A DNA stretch of 64,000 nt from contig OY848928.1 in NCBI GenBank assembly GCA_963693285.1, positions 2,480,501 to 2,544,500 of the forward strand. Reading direction: 5' to 3'. The notes beneath the pieces were generated by a model. The model saw only the letters and a program-made list of their open reading frames with translations. It made no database searches and was not told the origin of the DNA. This document shows, piece after piece, positions 10,134 through 24,400 of this stretch. The stretch is from Xestospongia muta (lineage: Eukaryota; Porifera; Demospongiae; Haplosclerida; Petrosiidae). A program made the translations under genes and the position numbers. Every line of letters starts with the position of its first letter. The stretch's first letter is position 1.

Positions 10134-11663
10134 GACAGATAAACTTACTAAACTCTTTAGATCAGTTTATTTAACCAGTTTTCACAGTTACTTTCTAATC
10201 TTTTTTACCTTTAAAAAAGCTCTAAACTCTTTATTTTAGAGTTTTAACCTATTTAGACTACTTTATTAGTATATTTAAGACAGAAAAACTTACTAAACTC
10301 TTTAGATCAGCTTATTTAACCAGTTTTCACAGTTAATTTCTAATCATTTTTAACTTTCAAAAAGCTCTAAACTCTTTATTTTAGAGTTTTAACCTATTTA
10401 GACTACTTTATTAGTATATTTAAGACAGATAAACTTACTAAACTCTTTAGATCAGCTTATTTAACCAGTTATTCACAGTTTATTTCTAATCATTTTTAAC
10501 TTTCAAAAAGCTCTAAACTCTTTATTTTAGAGTTTTAACCTATTTAGACTACTTTATTAGTATATTTAAGACAGATAAACTTACTAAACTCTTTAGATCA
10601 ACTTATTTAACCAGTTTTCACAGTTAATTTCTAATTTTTTTTACCTTTAAAAAAGCTCTAAACTCTTATTTTTAGAGTTTTAACCTATTTAGACTACTTT
10701 ATTAGTATATTTAAGGGAGATAAACTTACTAAACTCTTTAGATCAGGTTATTTAACCAGTTTTCACAGTTAATTTCTAATCTGTTTCAACTTTCAAAAAG
10801 ATCTAAACTCTTTATTTTAGAGTTTTATCCTATTTAGACTACTTTATTAGTATATTTAAGACACATAAACTTACTAAACTCTTTAGATCAGCTTATTTAA
10901 CCAGTTTTCACAGTTAATTTCTAATCTTTTTTAACTTTCAAAAAGCTCTAAACTCTTTATTTTAGAGTTTTAACCTATTTAGACTACTTTATTAGTATAT
11001 TTAACAGAGATAAACTTACTAAACTCTTTAGATCAGCTTTTTTAACCAGTTTTCACAGTTAATTTCTAATTTTTTTTACTTTTAAAAAAGCTCTAAACTC
11101 TTTATTTTAGAGTTTTAACCTATCTAGACTACTTTATTAGTATATTTAAGACAGATAAACTTACTAAACTCTTTAGATCAGCTTATTTAACCAGTTTTCA
11201 CAGTTAATTTCTAATCTTTTTCAACTTTGAAAAAGCTCTAAACTCTTTATTTTAGAGTTTTAACCTATTTAGACTACTTTATTAGTATATTTAAGACAGA
11301 TAAACTTACTAAACTCTTTAGATCAGCTTATTTAACCAGTTTTCACAGTTAATTTCTAATCTTTTTTAACTTTCAAAAAGCTCTAAACTCTTTATTTTAG
11401 AGTTTTAACCTATTTAGACTACTTTATTAGTATATTTAAGACAGATAAACTTACTAAAGTCTTTAGATCAGCTTATTTAACCAGTTTTCACAGTTAATTT
11501 CTAATCTTTTTTAACTTTTAGAAAGCTCTAAACTCTTTATTTTAGAGTTTTAACCTATTTAGACTACTTTATTAGTATATTTAAGACAGATAAACTTACT
11601 AAACTCTTTAGATCAGCTTATTTAACCAGTTTTCACAGTTAATTTCTAATCTTTTTCAACTTT

Positions 11664-14600
11664 CAAAAAAGCTCTAAACTCTTTATTTTAGAGTTTTAAC
11701 CTATTTAGACTACTTTGTTAGTATATTTAAGACAGATAAACTTACTAAACTCTTTAGATCAGCTTATTTAACCAGTTTTCACAGTTAATTTCTAATCTTT
11801 TTCAACTTTGAAAAAGCTCTAAACTCTTTATTTTAGAGTTTTAACCTATTTAGACTACTTTATTAGTATATTTAAGACACATAAACTTACTAAACTCTTA
11901 AATCAGCTTATTTAACCAGTTTTCACAGTTAATTTCTAACTTTTTTTACCTTTAAAAAAGCTCTAAACTCTTTATTTTAGAGTTTTAACCTATTTAGACT
12001 ACTTTATTAGTATATTTAAGACAGATAAACTTACTAAACTCTTTAGATCAGCTTATTTAACCAGTTTTCACAGTTAATTTCTAATCATTTTCAACTTTCA
12101 AAAGGCTCTAAACTCTTTATTTTAGAGTTTTAACCTATTTAGACTACTTTATTAGTATATTTAAGACAGATAAACTTACTAAACTCTTTAGATCAGCTTA
12201 TTTAACCAGTTTTCACAGTTAATTTCTAATCATTTTTAACTTTCAAAAGGCTCTAAACTCTTTATTTTAGAGTTTTAACCTATTTAGACTACTTTATTAG
12301 TATATTTAAGAGAGATAAACTTACTAAACTCTTTAGATCAGCTTATTTAACCAGTTTTCACAGTTAATTTCTAATCTTTTTTAACTTTTTGAAAGCTCTA
12401 AACTCTTTATTTTAGAGTTTTAACCTATTTAGACTACTTTATTAGTATATTTAAGACAGATAAACTTACTAAACTCTTTAGATCAGCTTATTTAACCAGT
12501 TTTCACAGTTAATTTTTAATCTTTTTCAACTTTGAAAAAGCTCTAAACTCTTTATTTTAGAGTTTTAACCTATTTAGACTACTTTATTAGTATATTTAAC
12601 AGACATAAACTTACTAAACTCTTTAGATCAGCTTATTTAACCAGTTTTCACAGTTAATTTCTAATCTTTTTCAACTTTCAAAAAGCTCTAAACTCTTTAT
12701 TTTAGAGTTTTAACCTATTTAGACTACTTTATTAGTATATTTAAGACAAATAAACTTACTAAACTCTTTAGATCAGCTTATTTAAGCAGTTTTCACAGTT
12801 AATTTCTAATCTTTTTTAACTTTCAAAAAGCTCTAAACTCTTTATTTAGAGTTTTAACCTATTTAGACTACTTTATTAGTATATTTAAGACAGATAAACT
12901 TACTAAACTCTTTAGATCAGCTTATTTAACCAGTTTTCACAGTTAATTTCTAATCTTTTTCAACTTTGAAAAAGCTCTAAACTCTTTTTTAAGAGTTTTA
13001 ACCTATTTAGACTACTTTATTAGTATATTTAAGACAGATAAACTTACTAAACTCTTTAGATCAGCTTATTTAACCAGTTTTCTCAGTTAATTTCTAATCT
13101 TTTTTAACTTTTAGAAAGCTCTAAACTCTTTATTTTAGAGTTTTAACCTATTTAGACTACTTTATTAGTATATTTAAGACAGATAAACTTACTAAACTCT
13201 TTAGATCAGCTTATTTAACCAGTTTTCACAGTTAATTTCTAATCTTTTTTACCTTTAAAAAAGCTCTAAACTATTTATTTTAGAGTTTTAACCTATTTAG
13301 ACTACTTTATTAGTATATTTAAGAGAGATAAACTTACTAAACTCTTTAGATCAGCTTATTTAACCAGTTTTCACAGTTAATTTCTAATCTTTTTTAACTT
13401 TTAGAAAGCTCTAAACTCTTTATTTTAGAGTTTTAACCTATTTAGACTACTTTATTAGTATATTTAAGACAGATAAACTTACTAAACTCTTTAGATCAGC
13501 TTATTTAACCAGTTTTCACAGTTAATTTCTAAGCTTTTTCAACTTTCAAAAAGCTCTAAACTCTTTATTTTAGAGTTTTAACCTATTTAGACTACTTTAT
13601 TAGTATATTTAAGACAGATAAACTTACTAAACTCTTTAGATCAGCTTATTTAACCAGTTTTCACAGTTAATTTCTAATCTTTTTTACGTTTAAAAAAGCT
13701 CTAAACTCTTTATTTTAGAGTTTTAATCTATTTAGACTACTTTATTAGTATATTTAAGACAGATAAACTTACTAAACACTTTAGATCAGCTTATTTAACC
13801 AGTTTTCACAGTTAATTTCTAATCTTTTTTAACTTGGAAAAGCTATAAACTCTTTATTTTAGAGTTTTAACCTATTTAGACTACTTTATTAGTATATTTA
13901 AGAGAGATAAACTTACTAAACTCTTTAGATCAGCTTATTTAACCAGTTTTCACAGTTAATTTCTAATCTTTTTTAACTTTCAAAAAGCTCTAAACTCTTT
14001 ATTTTAGAGTTTTAACCTATTTAGACTACTTTATTAGTATATTTAAGACAGATAAACTTACTAAACTGTTTAGATCGGCTTATTTAACAACTTTTCACAG
14101 TTAATTTCTAATCTTTTTTAACTTTGAAAAAGCTCTAAACTCTTTATTTTAGAGTTTTAACCTATTTAGACTACTTTATTAGTGTATTTAAGACAGATAA
14201 ACTTACTAAACTCTTTAGATCAGCTTATTTAACCAGTTTTCACAGTTAATTTCTAATCTTTTTTACCTTTAAAAAAGCTCTAAACTCTTTTTTTAGAGTA
14301 TTAACCTATTTAGACTACTTTATTAGTATATTTAAGACAGATAAAATTAGTAAAATCTTAAGATCAGCTTATTTAACCAGTTTTCACAGATAATTTCTAA
14401 TCTTTTTTTCCTTTAAAAAAGCTCTAAACTCTTTATTTTAGAGTTTTAACCTATTTAGACTACTTTATTAGTATATTTAAGACAGATAAACTTACTAAAC
14501 TCTTTAGATCAGCTTATTTAACCAGTTTTCACAGTTAATTTCTAATCTTTTTTAACTTTCAAAAAGCTCTAAACTCTTTATTTTAGAGTTTTAACCTATT

Positions 14601-17600
14601 TAGACTACGTTATTAGTATATTTAAGACAGATAAACTTACTAAACTCTTTAGAACAGCTTATTTAACCCGTTTTTACAGTTAATTTCTAATCTTTTTCAA
14701 CTTTCAAAAAGCTCTAAACTCTTTATTTTAGAGTTTTAACCTATTTAGACTACTTTATTAGTATATTTAAGAGAGATAAACTTACTAAACTCTTTAGATC
14801 AGCTTATTTAACCAGTTTTCACAGTTAATTTCTAATCTTTTTCAACTTTCAAAAAAGCTCTAAACTCTTTATTTTAGAGTTTTAACCTATTTAGACTACT
14901 TTATTAGTATATTTAAGACAGATAAACTTACTAAACTCTTTAGATCAGCTTATTTAACCAGTTTTCACCGTTAATTTCTAATCTTTTTCAACTTTGAAAA
15001 AGCTCTAAACTCTTTATTTTAGAGTTTTAACCTATTTAGACTACTTTATTAGTATATTTAAGACAGATAAACTTACTAAACTCTTTAGATCAGCTTATTT
15101 AACCAGTTTTCACAGTTAATTTCTAATTTTTTTTAACTTTGAGAAAGCTCTAAATTCTTTATTTTAGAGTTTTAACCTATTTAGACTACTTTATTAGTAT
15201 ATTTAAGACACATAAACTTACTAAACTCTTAAATCAGCTTATTTAACCAGTTTTAACAGTTAATTTCTAACTTTTTTTACCTTTAAAAAAGCTCTAAACT
15301 CTTTATTTTAGAGTTTTAACCTATTTAGACTACTTTATTAGTATATTTAAGAGAGATAAAGTTACTAAACTCTTTAGATCAGCTTATTTAATCAGTTTTC
15401 ACAGTTAATTTCTAATCATTTTCAACTTTCAAAAGGCTCTAAACTCTTTATTTTAGAGTTTTAACCTATTTAGACTACTTTATTAGTATATTTAAGACAG
15501 ATAAACTTACTAAACTCTTTAGATCAGCTTATTTAACCAGTTTTCACAGTTAATTTCTAATCATTTTTAACTTTCAAAAGGCTCTAAACTCTTTATTTTA
15601 GAGTTTTAACCTATTTAGACTACTTTATTAGTATATTTAAGAGAGATAAACTTACTAAACTCTTTAGATCAGCTTATTTAACCAGTTTTCACAGTTAATT
15701 TCTAATCTTTTTTAACTTTTTGAAAGCTCTAAACTCTTTATTTTAGAGTTTTAACCTATTTAGACTACTTTATTAGTATATTTAAGACAGATAAACTTAC
15801 TAAACTCTTTAGATCAGCTTATTTAACCAGTTTTCACAGTTAATTTTTAATCTTTTCAAACTTTGAAAAAGCTCTAAACTCTTTATTTTAGAGTTTTAAC
15901 CTATTTAGACTACTTTATTAGTATATTTAACAGACATAAACTTACTAAACTCTTTAGATCAGCTTATTTAACCAGTTTTCACAGTTAATTTCTAATCTTT
16001 TTCAACTTTCAAAAAGCTCTAAACTCTTTATTTTAGAGTTTTAACCTATTTAGACTACTTTATTAGTATATTTAAGACAAATAAACTTACTAAACTCTTT
16101 AGATCAGCTTATTTAAGCAGTTTTCACAGTTAATTTCTAATCTTTTTTAACTTTCAAAAAGCTCTAAACTCTTTATTTTAGAGTTTTAACCTATTTAGAC
16201 TACTTTATTAGTATATTTAAGACAGATAAACTTACTAAACTCTTTAGATCAGCTTATTTAACCAGTTTTCACAGTTAATTTCTAATCTTTTTCAACTTTG
16301 AAAAAGCTCTAAACTCTTTTTTTAGAGTTTTAACCTATTTAGACTACTTTATTAGTATATTTAAGACAGATAAACTTACTAAACTCTTTAGATCAGCTTA
16401 TTTAACCAGTTTTCTCAGTTAATTTCTAATCTTTTTTAACTTTTAGAAAGCTCTAAACTCTTTATTTTAGAGTTTTAACCTATTTAGACTACTTTATTAG
16501 TATATTTAAGACAGATAAACTTACTAAACTCTTTAGATCAGCTTATTTAACCAGTTTTCACAGTTAATTTCTAATCTTTTTTACCTTTAAAAAAGCTCTA
16601 AACTATTTATTTTAGAGTTTTAACCTATTTAGACTACTTTATTAGTATATTTAAGAGAGATAAACTTACTAAACTCTTTAGATCAGCTTATTTAACCAGT
16701 TTTCACAGTTAATTTCTAATCTTTTTTAACTTTTAGAAAGCTCTAAACTCTTTATTTTAGAGTTTTAACCTATTTAGACTACTTTATTAGTATATTTAAG
16801 ACAGATAAACTTACTAAACTCTTTAGATCAGCTTATTTAACCAGTTTTCACAGTTAATTTCTAAGCTTTTTCAACTTTCAAAAAGCTCTAAACTCTTTAT
16901 TTTAGAGTTTTAACCTATTTAGACTACTTTATTAGTATATTTAAGACAGATAAACTTACTAAACTCTTTAGATCAGCTTATTTAAGCAGTTTTCACAGTT
17001 AATTTCTAATCTTTTTTACGTTTAAAAAAGCTCTAAACTCTTTATTTTAGAGTTTTAATCTATTTAGACTACTTTATTAGTATATTTAAGACAGATAAAC
17101 TTACTAAACACTTTAGATCAGCTTATTTAACCAGTTTTCACAGTTAATTTCTAATCTTTTTTAACTTGGAAAAGCTATAAACTCTTTATTTTAGAGTTTT
17201 AACCTATTTAGACTACTTTATTAGTATATTTAAGAGAGATAAACTTACTAAACTCTTTAGATCAGCTTATTTAACCAGTTTTCACAGTTAATTTCTAATC
17301 TTTTTTAACTTTCAAAAAGCTCTAAACTCTTTATTTTAGAGTTTTAACCTATTTAGACTACTTTATTAGTATATTTAAGACAGATAAACTTACTAAACTG
17401 TTTAGATCGGCTTATTTAACAACTTTTCACAGTTAATTTCTAATCTTTTTTAACTTTGAAAAAGCTCTAAACTCTTTATTTTAGAGTTTTAACCTATTTA
17501 GACTACTTTATTAGTGTATTTAAGACAGATAAACTTACTAAACTCTTTAGATGAGCTTATTTAACCAGTTTTCACAGTTAATTTCTAATCTTTTTTACCT

Positions 17601-20600
17601 TTAAAAAAGCTCTAAACTCTTTTTTTAGAGTATTAACCTATTTAGACTACTTTATTAGTATATTTAAGACAGATAAAATTAGTAAAATCTTTAGATCAGC
17701 TTATTTAACCAGTTTTCACAGATAATTTCTAATCTTTTTTTCCTTTAAAAAAGCTCTAAACTCTTTATTTTAGAGTTTTAACCTATTTAGACTACTTTAT
17801 TAGTATATTTAAGACAGATAAACTTACTAAACTCTTTAGATCAGCTTATTTAACCAGTTTTCACAGTTAATTTCTAATCTTTTTTAACTTTCAAAAAGCT
17901 CTAAACTCTTTATTTTAGAGTTTTAACCTATTTAGACTACGTTATTAGTATATTTAAGACAGATAAACTTACTAAACTCTTTAGATCAGCTTATTTAACC
18001 CGTTTTCACAGTTAATTTCTAATCTTTTTCAACTTTCAAAAAGCTCTAAACTCTTTATTTTAGAGTTTTAACCTATTTAGACTACTTTATTAGTATATTT
18101 AAGAGAGATAAACTTACTAAACTCTTTAGATCAGCTTATTTAACCAGTTTTCACAGTTAATTTCTAATCTTTTTCAACTTTCAAAAAAGCTCTAAACTCT
18201 TTATTTTAGAGTTTTAACCTATTTAGACTACTTTATTAGTATATTTAAGACAGATAAACTTACTAAACTCTTTAGATCAGCTTATTTAACCAGTTTTCAC
18301 CGTTAATTTCTAATCTTTTTCAACTTTGAAAAAGCTCTAAACTCTTTATTTTAGAGTTTTAACCTATTTAGACTACTTTATTAGTATATTTAAGACAGAT
18401 AAACTTACTAAACTCTTTAGATCAGCTTATTTAACCAGTTTTCACAGTTAATTTCTAATTTTTTTTAACTTTGAGAAAGCTCTAAATTCTTTATTTTAGA
18501 GTTTTAACCTATTTAGACTACTTTATTAGTATATTTAAGACACATAAACTTACTAAACTCTTAAATCAGCTTATTTAACCAGTTTTAACAGTTAATTTCT
18601 AACTTTTTTTACCTTTAAAAAAGCTCTAAACTCTTTATTTTAGAGTTTTAACCTATTTAGACTACTTTATTAGTATATTTAAGAGAGATAAAGTTACTAA
18701 ACTCTTTAGATCAGCTTATTTAATCAGTTTTCACAGTTAATTTCTAATCATTTTCAACTTTCAAAAGGCTCTAAACTCTTTATTTTAGAGTTTTAACCTA
18801 TTTAGACTACTTTATTAGTATATTTAAGACAGATAAACTTACTAAACTCTTTAGATCAGCTTATTTAACCAGTTTTCACAGTTAATTTCTAATCATTTTT
18901 AACTTTCAAAAGGCTCTAAACTCTTTATTTTAGAGTTTTAACCTATTTAGACTACTTTATTAGTATATTTAAGACAGATAAACTTACTAAACTCTTTAGA
19001 TCAGCTTATTTAACCAGTTTTCACAGTTAATTTCTAATCTTTTTCAACTTTGAAAAAGCTCTAAACTCTTTATTTTAGAGTTTTAACCTATTTAGACTAC
19101 TTTATTAGTATATTTAACAGACATAAACTTAGTAAACTCTTTAGATCAGCTTATTTAACCAGTTTTCACAGTTAATTTCTAATCTTTTTCAACTTTCAAA
19201 AAGCTCTAAACTCTTTATTTTAGAGTTTTAACCTATTTAGACTACTTTATTAGTATATTTAAGACAAATAAACTTACTAAACTCTTTAGATCAGCTTATT
19301 TAAGCAGTTTTCACAGTTAATTTCTAATCTTTTTTAACTTTCAAAAAGCTCTAAACTCTTTATTTTAGAGTTTTAACCTATTTAGACTACTTTATTAGTA
19401 TATTTAAGACAGATAAACTTACTAAACTCTTTAGATCAGCTTATTTAACCAGTTTTCACAGTTAATTTCTAATCTTTTTCAACTTTGAAAAAGCTCTAAA
19501 CTCTTTTTTTAGAGTTTTAACCTATTTAGACTACTTTATTAGTATATTTAAGACAGATAAACTTACTAAACTCTTTAGATCAGCTTATTTAACCAGTTTT
19601 CACAGTTAATTTCTAATCTTTTTTAACTTTTAGAAAGCTCTAAACTCTTTATTTTAGAGTTTTAACCTATTTAGACTACTTTATTAGTATATTTAAGACA
19701 GATAAACTTACTAAACTCTTTAGATCAGCTTATTTAACCAGTTTTCACAGTTAATTTCTAATCTTTTTTACCTTTAAAAAAGCTCTAAACTCTTTATTTT
19801 AGAGTTTTAACCTATTTAGACTACTTTATTAGTATATTTAAGACAGATAAACTTACTAAACTCTTTAGATCAGCTTATTTAACCAGTTTTCACAGTTAAT
19901 TTCTAATCTTTTTTAACTTTTAGAAAGCTCTAAACTCTTTATTTTAGAGTTTTAACCTATTTAGACTACTTTATTAGTATATTTAAGACAGATAAACTTA
20001 CTAAACTCTTTAGATCAGCTTATTTAACCAGTTTTCACAGTTAATTTCTAATCTTTTTCAACTTTCAAAAAGCTCTAAACTCTTTATTTTAGAGTTTTAA
20101 CCTATTTAGACTACTTTATTAGTATATTTAAGACAGATAAACTTACTAAACTCTTTAGATCAGCTTATTTAAGCAGTTTTCACAGTTAATTTCTAATCTT
20201 TTTTACGTTTAAAAAAGCTCTAAACTCTTTATTTTAGAGTTTTAATCTATTTAGACTACTTTATTAGTATATTTAAGACAGATAAACTTACTAAACACTT
20301 TAGATCAGCTTATTTAACCAGTTTTCACAGTTAATTTCTAATCTTTTTTACCTTGGAAAAGCTATAAACTCTTTATTTTAGAGTTTTAACCTATTTAGAC
20401 TACTTTATTAGTATATTTAAGACAGATAAACTTACTAAACTCTTTAGATCAGCTTATTTAACCAGTTTTCACAGTTAATTTCTAATCTTTTTTAACTTTC
20501 AAAAAGCTCTAAACTCTTTATTTTAGAGTTTTAACCTATTTAGACTACTTTATTAGTATATTTAAGACAGATAAACTTACTAAACTGTTTAGATCGGCTT

Positions 20601-22000
20601 ATTTAACCAGTTTTCACAGTTAATTTCTAATCTTTTTTAACTTTGAAAAAGCTCTAAACTCTTTATTTTAGAGTTTTAACCTATTTAGACTACTTTATTA
20701 GTGTATTTAAGACAGATAAACTTACTAAACTCTTTAGATCAGCTTATTTAACCAGTTTTCACAGTTAATTTCTAATCTTTTTTACCTTTAAAAAAGCTCT
20801 AAACTCTTTTTTTAGAGTATTAACCTATTTAGACTACTTTATTAGTATATTTAAGACAGATAAAATTAGTAAAATCTTTAGATCAGCTTATTTAACCAGT
20901 TTTCACAGATAATTTCTAATCTTTTTTTCCTTTAAAAAAGCTCTAAACTCTTTATTTTAGAGTTTTAACCTATTTAGACTACTTTATTAGTATATTTAAG
21001 ACAGATAAACTTACTAAACTCTTTAGATCAGCTTATTTAACCAGTTTTCACAGTTAATTTCTAATCTTTTTTAACTTTTAGAAAGCTCTAAACTCTTTAT
21101 TTTAGAGTTTTAACCTATTTAGACTACTTTATTAGTATATTTAAGACAGATAAACTTACTAAACTCTTTAGATCAGCTTATTTAACCAGTTTTCACAGTT
21201 AATTTCTAATCTTTTTCAACTTTCAAAAAGCTCTAAACTCTTTATTTTAGAGTTTTAACCTATTTAGACTACTTTATTAGTATATTTAAGACAGATAAAC
21301 TTACTAAACTCTTTAGATCAGCTTATTTAAGCAGTTTTCACAGTTAATTTCTAATCTTTTTTACGTTTAAAAAAGCTCTAAACTCTTTATTTTAGAGTTT
21401 TAATCTATTTAGACTACTTTATTAGTATATTTAAGACAGATAAACTTACTAAACACTTTAGATCAGCTTATTTAACCAGTTTTCACAGTTAATTTCTAAT
21501 CTTTTTTACCTTGGAAAAGCTATAAACTCTTTATTTTAGAGTTTTAACCTATTTAGACTACTTTATTAGTATATTTAAGACAGATAAACTTACTAAACTC
21601 TTTAGATCAGCTTATTTAACCAGTTTTCACAGTTAATTTCTAATCTTTTTTAACTTTCAAAAAGCTCTAAACTCTTTATTTTAGAGTTTTAACCTATTTA
21701 GACTACTTTATTAGTATATTTAAGACAGATAAACTTACTAAACTGTTTAGATCGGCTTATTTAACCAGTTTTCACAGTTAATTTCTAATCTTTTTTAACT
21801 TTGAAAAAGCTCTAAACTCTTTATTTTAGAGTTTTAACCTATTTAGACTACTTTATTAGTGTATTTAAGACAGATAAACTTACTAAACTCTTTAGATCAG
21901 CTTATTTAACCCGTTTTCACAGTTAATTTCTAATCTTTTTCAACTTTCAAAAAGCTCTAAACTCTTTATTTTAGAGTTTTAACCTATTTAGACTACTTTA
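11664..22000 (-). repeat. 23-mer higher-order repeat, three copies of about 3.33 kb
   Basis: CAAAAGGCTC-type monomers are at 12101, 15432 and 18764 (offsets 3331 and 3332). CAGACATAAAC is at 12600, 15931 and 19118. AGAGTATTAACC has its TATTAACC at 14299, 17631 and 20818. The form CAAAAAAGCTC at 11664, 14850 and 18182 divides the block into copy 1 (about 11.66-14.85 kb, 22 monomers), copy 2 (14.85-18.18 kb, 23 monomers) and copy 3. The 3187-bp spacing for two markers shows that copy 3 lost one monomer near 19.0 kb. Copy 3 was later expanded internally and stops matching at about 22.0 kb. Confidence 0.93.
19910..21850 (-). repeat. 8-mer duplication nested in 23-mer copy 3
   Basis: The ordered series TTTTAGAAAGC, AAGCAGTTTTC, TACGTTTAAAA, TTTTAATCTATT, AAACACTTTAG, CCTTGGAAAAGCTATA, CTGTTTAGATCGG and GTGTATTTAAG occurs twice. 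TACGTTT is at 20204 and 21362, 1158 bp apart (eight monomers minus 2 bp). The second series ends by joining the AACCCGTTTTC monomer (21908), leaving copy 3 five monomers longer than copy 2 over this interval. Confidence 0.87.
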
Positions 22001-23439
22001 TTAGTATATTTAAGACAGATAAACTTACTAAACTCTTTAGATCAGCTTATTTAACCAGTTTTCACAGTTAATTTCTAATCTTTTTTAACTTTCAAAAAGC
22101 TCTAAACACTTTATTTTATAGTTTTAACCTATTTAGACTACTTTATTAGTATATTTAAGACAGATAAACTTACTAAACTCTTTAGATCAGCTTATTTAAC
22201 CAGTTTTCACAGTTAATTTCTAATCTTTTTCAACTTTGAAAAAGCTCTAAACTCTTTATTTTAGAGTTTTAACCTATTTAGACTACTTTATTATTATATT
22301 TAAGACAGATAAACTTACTAAACTCTTTAGATCAGCTTATTTAACCAGTTTTCACAGTTAATTTCTAATCTTTTTTAACTTTAAGAAAGCTCTAAACTCT
22401 TTATTTTAGAGTTTTAACCTATTTAGACTACTTTATTAGTATATTTAAGACACATAAACTCACTAAACTCTTTAGATCAGCTTATTTAACCAGTTTTCAC
22501 AGTTATTTTCTAATCTTTTTTACCTTTAAAAAAGCTCTAAACTCTTTATTTTAGAGTTTTAACCTATTTAGACTACTTTATTAGTATATTTAAGACAGAT
22601 AAACTTACTAAACTATTTAGATCAGCTTATTTAACCAGTTTTCACAGTTAATTTCTAATCTTTTTTAACTTTTAGAAAGCTCTAAACTCTTTATTTTAGA
22701 GTTTTAACCTATTTAGACTACTTTATTAGTATATTTAAGACACATAAACTTACTAAACTCTTTAGATCAGCTTATTTAACCAGTTTTCACAGTTAATTTC
22801 TAATCTTTTTTAACTTTGAGAAAGCTCTAAACTCTTTATTTTAGAGTTTTAACCTATTTAGACTACTTTATTAGTATATTTAAGACACATAAACTTACTA
22901 AACTCTTTAGTTCAGTTTATTTAACCAGTTTTCACAGTTAATTTCTAATCTTTTTACCTTTAAAAAAGCTCTAGACTCTTTATTTTAGAGTTTTAACCTA
23001 TTTAGACTACTTTATTAGTATATTTAAGACAGATAAACTTAGTAAACTCTTTAGATCAGCTTATTTAACCAGTTTTCACAGTTAATTTCCAATCTTTTTC
23101 AACTTTCAAAAAGCTCTAAACTCTTTATTTTAGAGTTTTAACCTATTTAGACTACTTTATTAGTATATTTAACAGACATAAACTTACTAAACTCTTTAGA
23201 TCAGCTTATTTAACCAGTTTTCACAGTTAATTTCTAATCTTTTTCAACTTTCAAAAAGCTCTAAACTCTTTATTTTAGAGTTTTAACCTATTTAGACTAC
23301 TTTATTAGTATATTTAAGACAGATAAACTTACTAAACTCTTTAGATCAGCTTATATAACCAGTTTTCACAGTTAATTTCTAATCTTTTTTAACTTAGAAA
23401 AAGCTCTAAACTCTTTATTTTAGAGTTTTAACCTATTTA

Positions 23440-24400
23440 GACTACTTTATTAGTATATTTAAGACAGATAAACTTACTAAACTATTTAGATCGGCTTATT
23501 TAACCAGTTTTCACAGTTTATTTCTAAACTTTTTTTCCTTTGAAAAAGGTCTAAACTCTTTATTTTAGAGTTTTAACCTATTTAGACTACTTTATTAGTA
23601 TATTTAAGACAGATAAACTTACTAAACTCTTTAGATCAGCTTATTTAACCAGTTTTCAAAGTTAATTTCTAATCTTTTTTAACTTTTAGAAAGCTCTAAA
23701 CTCTTTATTTTAGAGTTTTAACCTATTTAGACTACTTTATTAGTATATTTAAGACAGATAAACTTACTAAACTCTTTAGATCAGCTTATTTAACCAGTTT
23801 TCACAGTTAATTTCTAATCTTTTTTAACTTTCAAAAGCTCAAAACTCTTTATTTTCGAATTTTAACCTATTTAGACTACTTTATTAGTGTATTTAAGAGA
23901 GATAAACTTACTAAACTCTTTAGATCAGCTTATTTAACCAGTTTTCACGGTTAATTTCTAATCTTTTTCAACTTTCAAAAAGCTCTAAACTCTTTATTTT
24001 AGAGTTTTAACCTATTTAGACTACTTTATTAGTATATTTAAGTGAGATAAACTTACTAAACTCTTTAGATCAGCTTATTTAACCAGTTTTCAAAGTTAAT
24101 TTATAATCTTTTTCATCTTTCAAAAAGCTCTAAACTCTTTATTTTAGAGTTTTAACCTGTTTCGACTACTTTATTAGTATATTTAAGACAGATAAACTTA
24201 CTAAACTCTTTAGATCGGCTTATTTAACCAGTTTTCACAGTTAATTTCCAATCTTTTTTAACTTTCAAAAAGCTCTAAACTCTTTATTTTAGAGTTTTAA
24301 CCTATTTAGACTACTTTATTAGTATATTTAAGACAGATAAACTTACTAAACTCTTTAGATCAGCTTATTTAACCAGTTTTCACCGTTAATTTCTAATATT
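23440..24400 (-). repeat. Block shared with 6.1-6.75 kb and, inverted, with the end of array A
   Basis: AGGTCTAAAC (23547 and 6211), GAATTTTAACC (23857 and 6521) and AAGTGAGATAAAC (24040 and 6704) are all 17336 bp apart, so this block is a direct copy of 6.1-6.75 kb. Further markers at 24112-24173 (TTTCATCTTT, CTGTTTCGACTAC) and at 24209-24385 (GATCGGC, TTTCCAATC, CACCGTT) match, as reverse complement and in order, the last 570 bp of array A (about 4.88-5.45 kb). Confidence 0.85.
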
